A DNA stretch of 64,000 bases from Streptomyces geranii (GTDB taxonomy: Bacteria; Actinomycetota; Actinomycetes; Streptomycetales; Streptomycetaceae). The DNA lies in NCBI RefSeq assembly GCF_002954775.1, contig NZ_PJME01000007.1, positions 124,001 to 188,000 on the forward strand. The letters are read 5' to 3'. The first letter of the stretch is position 1. Every line of letters starts with the position of its first letter. Under the pieces are notes generated by a model. It was given only the letters and a program-made list of their open reading frames with translations. It was not told where the DNA came from and did no database searches. The position numbers and the translations under genes were made by a program. Positions 61,597 through 64,000 of this stretch are shown in pieces.

Positions 61597-62340
61597 ATGG
61601 CCGTCGATCCGTTGATCGAGCTGCACGACGTCAACAAACACTTCGGTGAACTGCATGTTCTCCAGGACATCAACCTCACTGTCGGCAGGGGAGAGGTGGT
61701 CGTGGTCATCGGCCCGTCGGGGTCGGGCAAGTCCACTCTGTGCAGGGCGATCAACCGGCTGGAGCCGATCGAGTCCGGGACCATCAGGCTCGACGGTCAG
61801 CTGCTGCCCGACGAGGGCAAGTCGCTCGCGCGGCTGCGCGCCGAAGTCGGCATGGTCTTCCAGTCGTTCAACCTCTTCGCCCACAAGACCGTCCTGCAGA
61901 ACGTCTCGCTGGGACAGATCAAGGTGCGGGGGCGCAAGAGGGAGGAGGCCGACAGACGGTCCCGTGAACTCCTCGACCGGGTGGGCCTGGCCGAGCAGGC
62001 GCCGAAGTACCCGGCCCAGCTCTCCGGCGGCCAGCAGCAGCGGGTCGCCATCGCCCGCGCGCTCGCCATGGACCCCAAGGCGATGCTCTTCGACGAGCCC
62101 ACGTCGGCGCTCGACCCGGAGATGATCAACGAGGTCCTGGAGGTCATGCGGCAACTCGCCCGCGAGGGAATGACGATGGTCGTCGTCACCCATGAGATGG
62201 GCTTCGCCCGCTCGGCCGCCAACCGGGTCGTGTTCATGGCCGACGGCCGGATCGTCGAGGACCGCAGCCCCGACGAGTTCTTCACGGACCCGCGCAGCGA
62301 CCGCGCCAAGGACTTCCTCTCCAAGATCCTCAAGCACTGA
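61597..62340 (+). CDS. Polar amino acid ABC transporter ATP-binding protein (GluA/GlnQ type)
   Basis: A 247-aa ABC ATPase from ATG 61597. Walker A is VIGPSGSGKSTLCRAINRLE, the Q-loop MVFQSFNLFAHKTVLQNVSL, the signature QLSGGQQQRVAIARALAMDP, Walker B AMLFDEPTSALDPEMI and the switch His in VVVTHEMGFARS. All motifs are intact and the sequence is very close to glutamate/glutamine-type ATPases. The usual solute-binding protein and two permeases do not follow: the next 480 bp hold only fragments and then an opposing gene. It must either serve permeases encoded elsewhere or be left over from a damaged operon. Confidence 0.95.
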   Translation: MAVDPLIELHDVNKHFGELHVLQDINLTVGRGEVVVVIGPSGSGKSTLCRAINRLEPIESGTIRLDGQLLPDEGKSLARLRAEVGMVFQSFNLFAHKTVLQNVSLGQIKVRGRKREEADRRSRELLDRVGLAEQAPKYPAQLSGGQQQRVAIARALAMDPKAMLFDEPTSALDPEMINEVLEVMRQLAREGMTMVVVTHEMGFARSAANRVVFMADGRIVEDRSPDEFFTDPRSDRAKDFLSKILKH

Positions 62341-62387
62341 GGAACGGTGAGGGTCCGGGCCGGGAGGCCGGCCGAGGTGAACCTCGA

Positions 62388-62740
62388 CTACGATTTGCTG
62401 TTCATCCCCGTGGTGACGGCGGTTGAGCCCATCCGCAAGGGGATGGGAACAGAGGCCGAGGACGCCGAGGACGTTGCACCGGCCGAATCAGGGACGCTGC
62501 TGCCAGGCGGGCAGTAGTAGGAGGGCATACGTCCGTCCGGCGGCAGCCGGAGATCACTGCTCGCGCAGGGGTACCGACCCGTTCGACGGTCGTGCTCCGG
62601 CGAGGAGGAGGTCAGCTGCGCGCCGGTCGGGATGTGCTCGACGCAGAGCGGGTCGACCGGGCTGACCGGCTTGCCGAGGCCGAGCGGGCCCACGTCGCGG
62701 AAGTACGCGACGGGGGTGCCGCTCTCCTTGGTTTCGGGGC
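62388..62740 (-). pseudogene. Coding-like remnant of unknown gene
   Basis: Between the ABC ATPase and the next gene (62341-62819) no complete gene is obvious. On the minus strand a frame from about 62740 has third positions that are all G/C for some 45 codons (ESGTPVAYFRDVGPLGLGKP, VSPVDPLCVEHIPTGAQLTS), then loses this bias below about 62560 although it stays open to 62388. GTG 62693 could start a 101-aa product, but it has no ribosome binding site. The best reading is a fragment of a gene. On the plus strand a 46-codon frame from GTG 62376 (VNLDYDLLFIPVV) is an alternative of low merit. Confidence 0.3.
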
Positions 62741-62819
62741 CTTTTCGTCTGCGGGGGACCTCAGCACCTCCGTACCTCCGACTTCCTCTGCGGGTCCTCC
62801 GCCTGCCCTCTGCTCTGCG

Positions 62820-63575
62820 CTAGGACGCGCGGTGGGTGCTGCGCGGAGCGACGGCGGGCAGCGGGGTCTGGGCGGCCCGGGTGATGTCCGTGACGACCTC
62901 GACGACATCGGGGCCGTACGCCTGGGAGTTGACGACCTTCAGGAGCAGGGCGAAGGAGTTGTTCCCGTGCTTGCGGGACAGGCGCTCGTGGTTGCGGGCG
63001 AGATAGCGGGTCGCCGCCTGGTTGGTGATCGCGCGCTGGCCGCAGAAGAGGAACACCGGCCGGGCCTCACGGCTCTGCCCCGCGGTGAGCCGCGCCAGGA
63101 TCACGTACTCGCCCTTGCCCGACTCCAGGCGGTAGCGCTCGGTGCCGATCTGGAACGCGCCCCGGTCCGGGCCGGGTTCGGCGTCGACGTTGACGCGGAC
63201 GCCGGGCAGCAGGGAGTGCAGATGCGCCGCCATACGGCGGTTGGAGGCCGGGCCGCCCACGCAGAACTCGGTGCGCTCGCCGAAGCCCTGTTGCGCCGCG
63301 TCGTGTGCGACGACCTGGGCGTGGGCGTTGCAGTCCTTGATGAGGGCGGAGAGTTCGAGCAGCGCGAACACGTCGTGGCGCATCACCGTCAACTCGGGGC
63401 CACCGGCCTCGCGGTTCACGACGAGCAGCGACTCGGAGTTGTCGGGCAGCCCGAAGAAGGCCTGCTTGCGGCGGAGTTTGCGCTTCCACAGATAGGTACG
63501 GGCCAGCCAGCCGAGGGCTGCGCTGATACCGGCCGCGACCACACCGAGGACGATATTGCGCACATCGTCAGTCAT
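62820..63575 (-). CDS. Conserved membrane-anchored protein of unknown function
   Basis: A 251-aa protein from ATG 63575. One N-terminal transmembrane segment (IVLGVVAAGISAALGWLART) is followed by a basic stretch (KRKLRRKQ) and a cytosolic domain with ESLLVVNREAGGPELTVMRH, FALLELSALIKDCNAHAQVV, FLFCGQRAITNQAATRYLAR and FALLLKVVNSQAYGPDVVEV. It looks like a conserved actinobacterial protein; no catalytic motif is recognised. It is divergent from the gamma-glutamyltransferase gene, with 103 bp between. Confidence 0.85.
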   Translation of the reverse strand: MTDDVRNIVLGVVAAGISAALGWLARTYLWKRKLRRKQAFFGLPDNSESLLVVNREAGGPELTVMRHDVFALLELSALIKDCNAHAQVVAHDAAQQGFGERTEFCVGGPASNRRMAAHLHSLLPGVRVNVDAEPGPDRGAFQIGTERYRLESGKGEYVILARLTAGQSREARPVFLFCGQRAITNQAATRYLARNHERLSRKHGNNSFALLLKVVNSQAYGPDVVEVVTDITRAAQTPLPAVAPRSTHRAS

Positions 63576-63678
63576 GGGCGCGCATGGTAGCGGTCGAGCG
63601 GAACAGTGTTCGAGGGGCCCTTACGGGACCACGGGGATGAAGTTACGCTGCGCGGACGGTCGTTGACTGGAGGTATTG

Positions 63679-64000
63679 ATGCGTCGCCCTGTCGCGCGAA
63701 AGCTGGCGGTCCTGGCGGTTTCGGCCACGGTGGTGTCGGTGGGGGCGGCTGCGCCACCCTCCGGCGCCACGTCCGCAGGCCCGGCCGTCGAGAAGGTACC
63801 GGTCGCCGTCGGGTACGGCGGGGCGGTGGCGAGCGTGGACGCGGACGCCTCGGCCGTCGGGATCGAGATCCTGCGCAAGGGCGGCAACGCGGTGGACGCC
63901 GCCGTCGCCACGGCCGCCGCGCTCGGGGTCACGGAGCCGTACTCCAACGGCATCGGCGGAGGCGGCTACTTCGTCTACTACGACGCCAAGTCCCGTACGG
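63679..64000 (+). CDS. ggt: Gamma-glutamyltransferase, N-terminal part (runs off the window)
   Basis: The first 107 codons are present, from ATG 63679 behind GGAGG. A Sec signal peptide covers about residues 1-30 ([20 protein letters not shown], cleavage after a GAAAP- or SGATSA-type site). The mature start [40 protein letters not shown] and [20 protein letters not shown] are highly characteristic of gamma-glutamyltransferase (glutathione hydrolase). The enzyme splits gamma-glutamyl bonds outside the cell; the self-cleavage Thr lies beyond the window. Confidence 0.93.
   Translation, partial: MRRPVARKLAVLAVSATVVSVGAAAPPSGATSAGPAVEKVPVAVGYGGAVASVDADASAVGIEILRKGGNAVDAAVATAAALGVTEPYSNGIGGGGYFVYYDAKSRT

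Noticed and set aside
1-64000. tRNA genes or tRNA-derived attachment sites for the integrase
   Set aside because: No cloverleaf or typical tRNA 3' end was recognised near 5-14 kb or 33 kb. Reading by eye can miss one; a tRNAscan run would settle it.

Overview
The window looks like a Streptomyces (or close relative) chromosome. Base composition is very GC-rich, third codon positions are almost all G/C, GTG starts are common, and gene families typical of the genus are present (RNase Sa-type guanyl ribonuclease, SNF2/SWIM helicase pair, PcaD-PcaC fusion, GH36/LacI pair). Two intergenic hairpin sequences of a kind I know from many Streptomyces genomes also occur. No rRNA, tRNA or CRISPR array was recognised.

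Region A (1 to about 33.19 kb) is accessory DNA. It begins with a giant minus-strand gene of unknown function that runs off the left edge. Its 5' side abuts the remains of an ISAs1-type transposase. A defence and mobility block follows: a minus-strand operon of an EACC1-like membrane protein, a caspase-SF1 helicase-nuclease-like fusion and an undescribed 493-aa protein (6.0-11.9 kb); a tyrosine integrase (12.2-13.5 kb); an XRE regulator and a three-gene ABC-3C conflict system (13.7-18.0 kb); an intact guanyl RNase facing a small membrane protein (18.2-18.9 kb); a 2,074-aa Avs-like nuclease-STAND protein (19.2-25.4 kb); and an 830-aa protein with a PD-(D/E)xK-like core (25.8-28.3 kb). Beside these sits a plasmid-style module on the minus strand: a Rep-like winged-helix protein, a triple-HTH protein, ParA, a ParB-like protein and a stand-alone paralogue of the ParB DNA-binding domain, with short repeats and a perfect hairpin upstream (32.8-33.1 kb). 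This suggests that an integrated plasmid or integrative element carries a defence cargo.

The right boundary is visible near 33.19 kb, where only the last 45 codons of a second guanyl RNase gene remain. That gene faces a second copy of the small membrane protein. The pair matches the intact pair at 18.2-18.9 kb but in inverted orientation and with clear divergence, so it is not a recent duplication.

Region B (33.2-64 kb) reads as ordinary chromosome: a sensor kinase and a NarL-type regulator separated by an opposing aldo/keto reductase, a cytochrome P450, a roughly 0.9 kb non-coding tract of degenerate repeats, a divergent Gfo/Idh/MocA-GntR pair, a ROK kinase with a coupled membrane protein, the SNF2-SWIM pair, GH36 alpha-galactosidase with a divergent LacI regulator, an SMI1/KNR4 protein, two membrane proteins, PcaD-PcaC fusion, MBL-fold hydrolase, exonuclease III, a secreted SGNH hydrolase, a small conserved protein, an isolated polar amino acid ABC ATPase, a membrane-anchored conserved protein, and the start of a gamma-glutamyltransferase gene that runs off the right edge.

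Functional logic: region A combines mobility or maintenance (integrase, Par, Rep) with at least three predicted NTP-dependent immunity systems. Region B holds sugar-use regulation (ROK, GH36/LacI, Gfo/GntR), nucleic-acid maintenance (SNF2/SWIM, XthA) and secreted or envelope functions.
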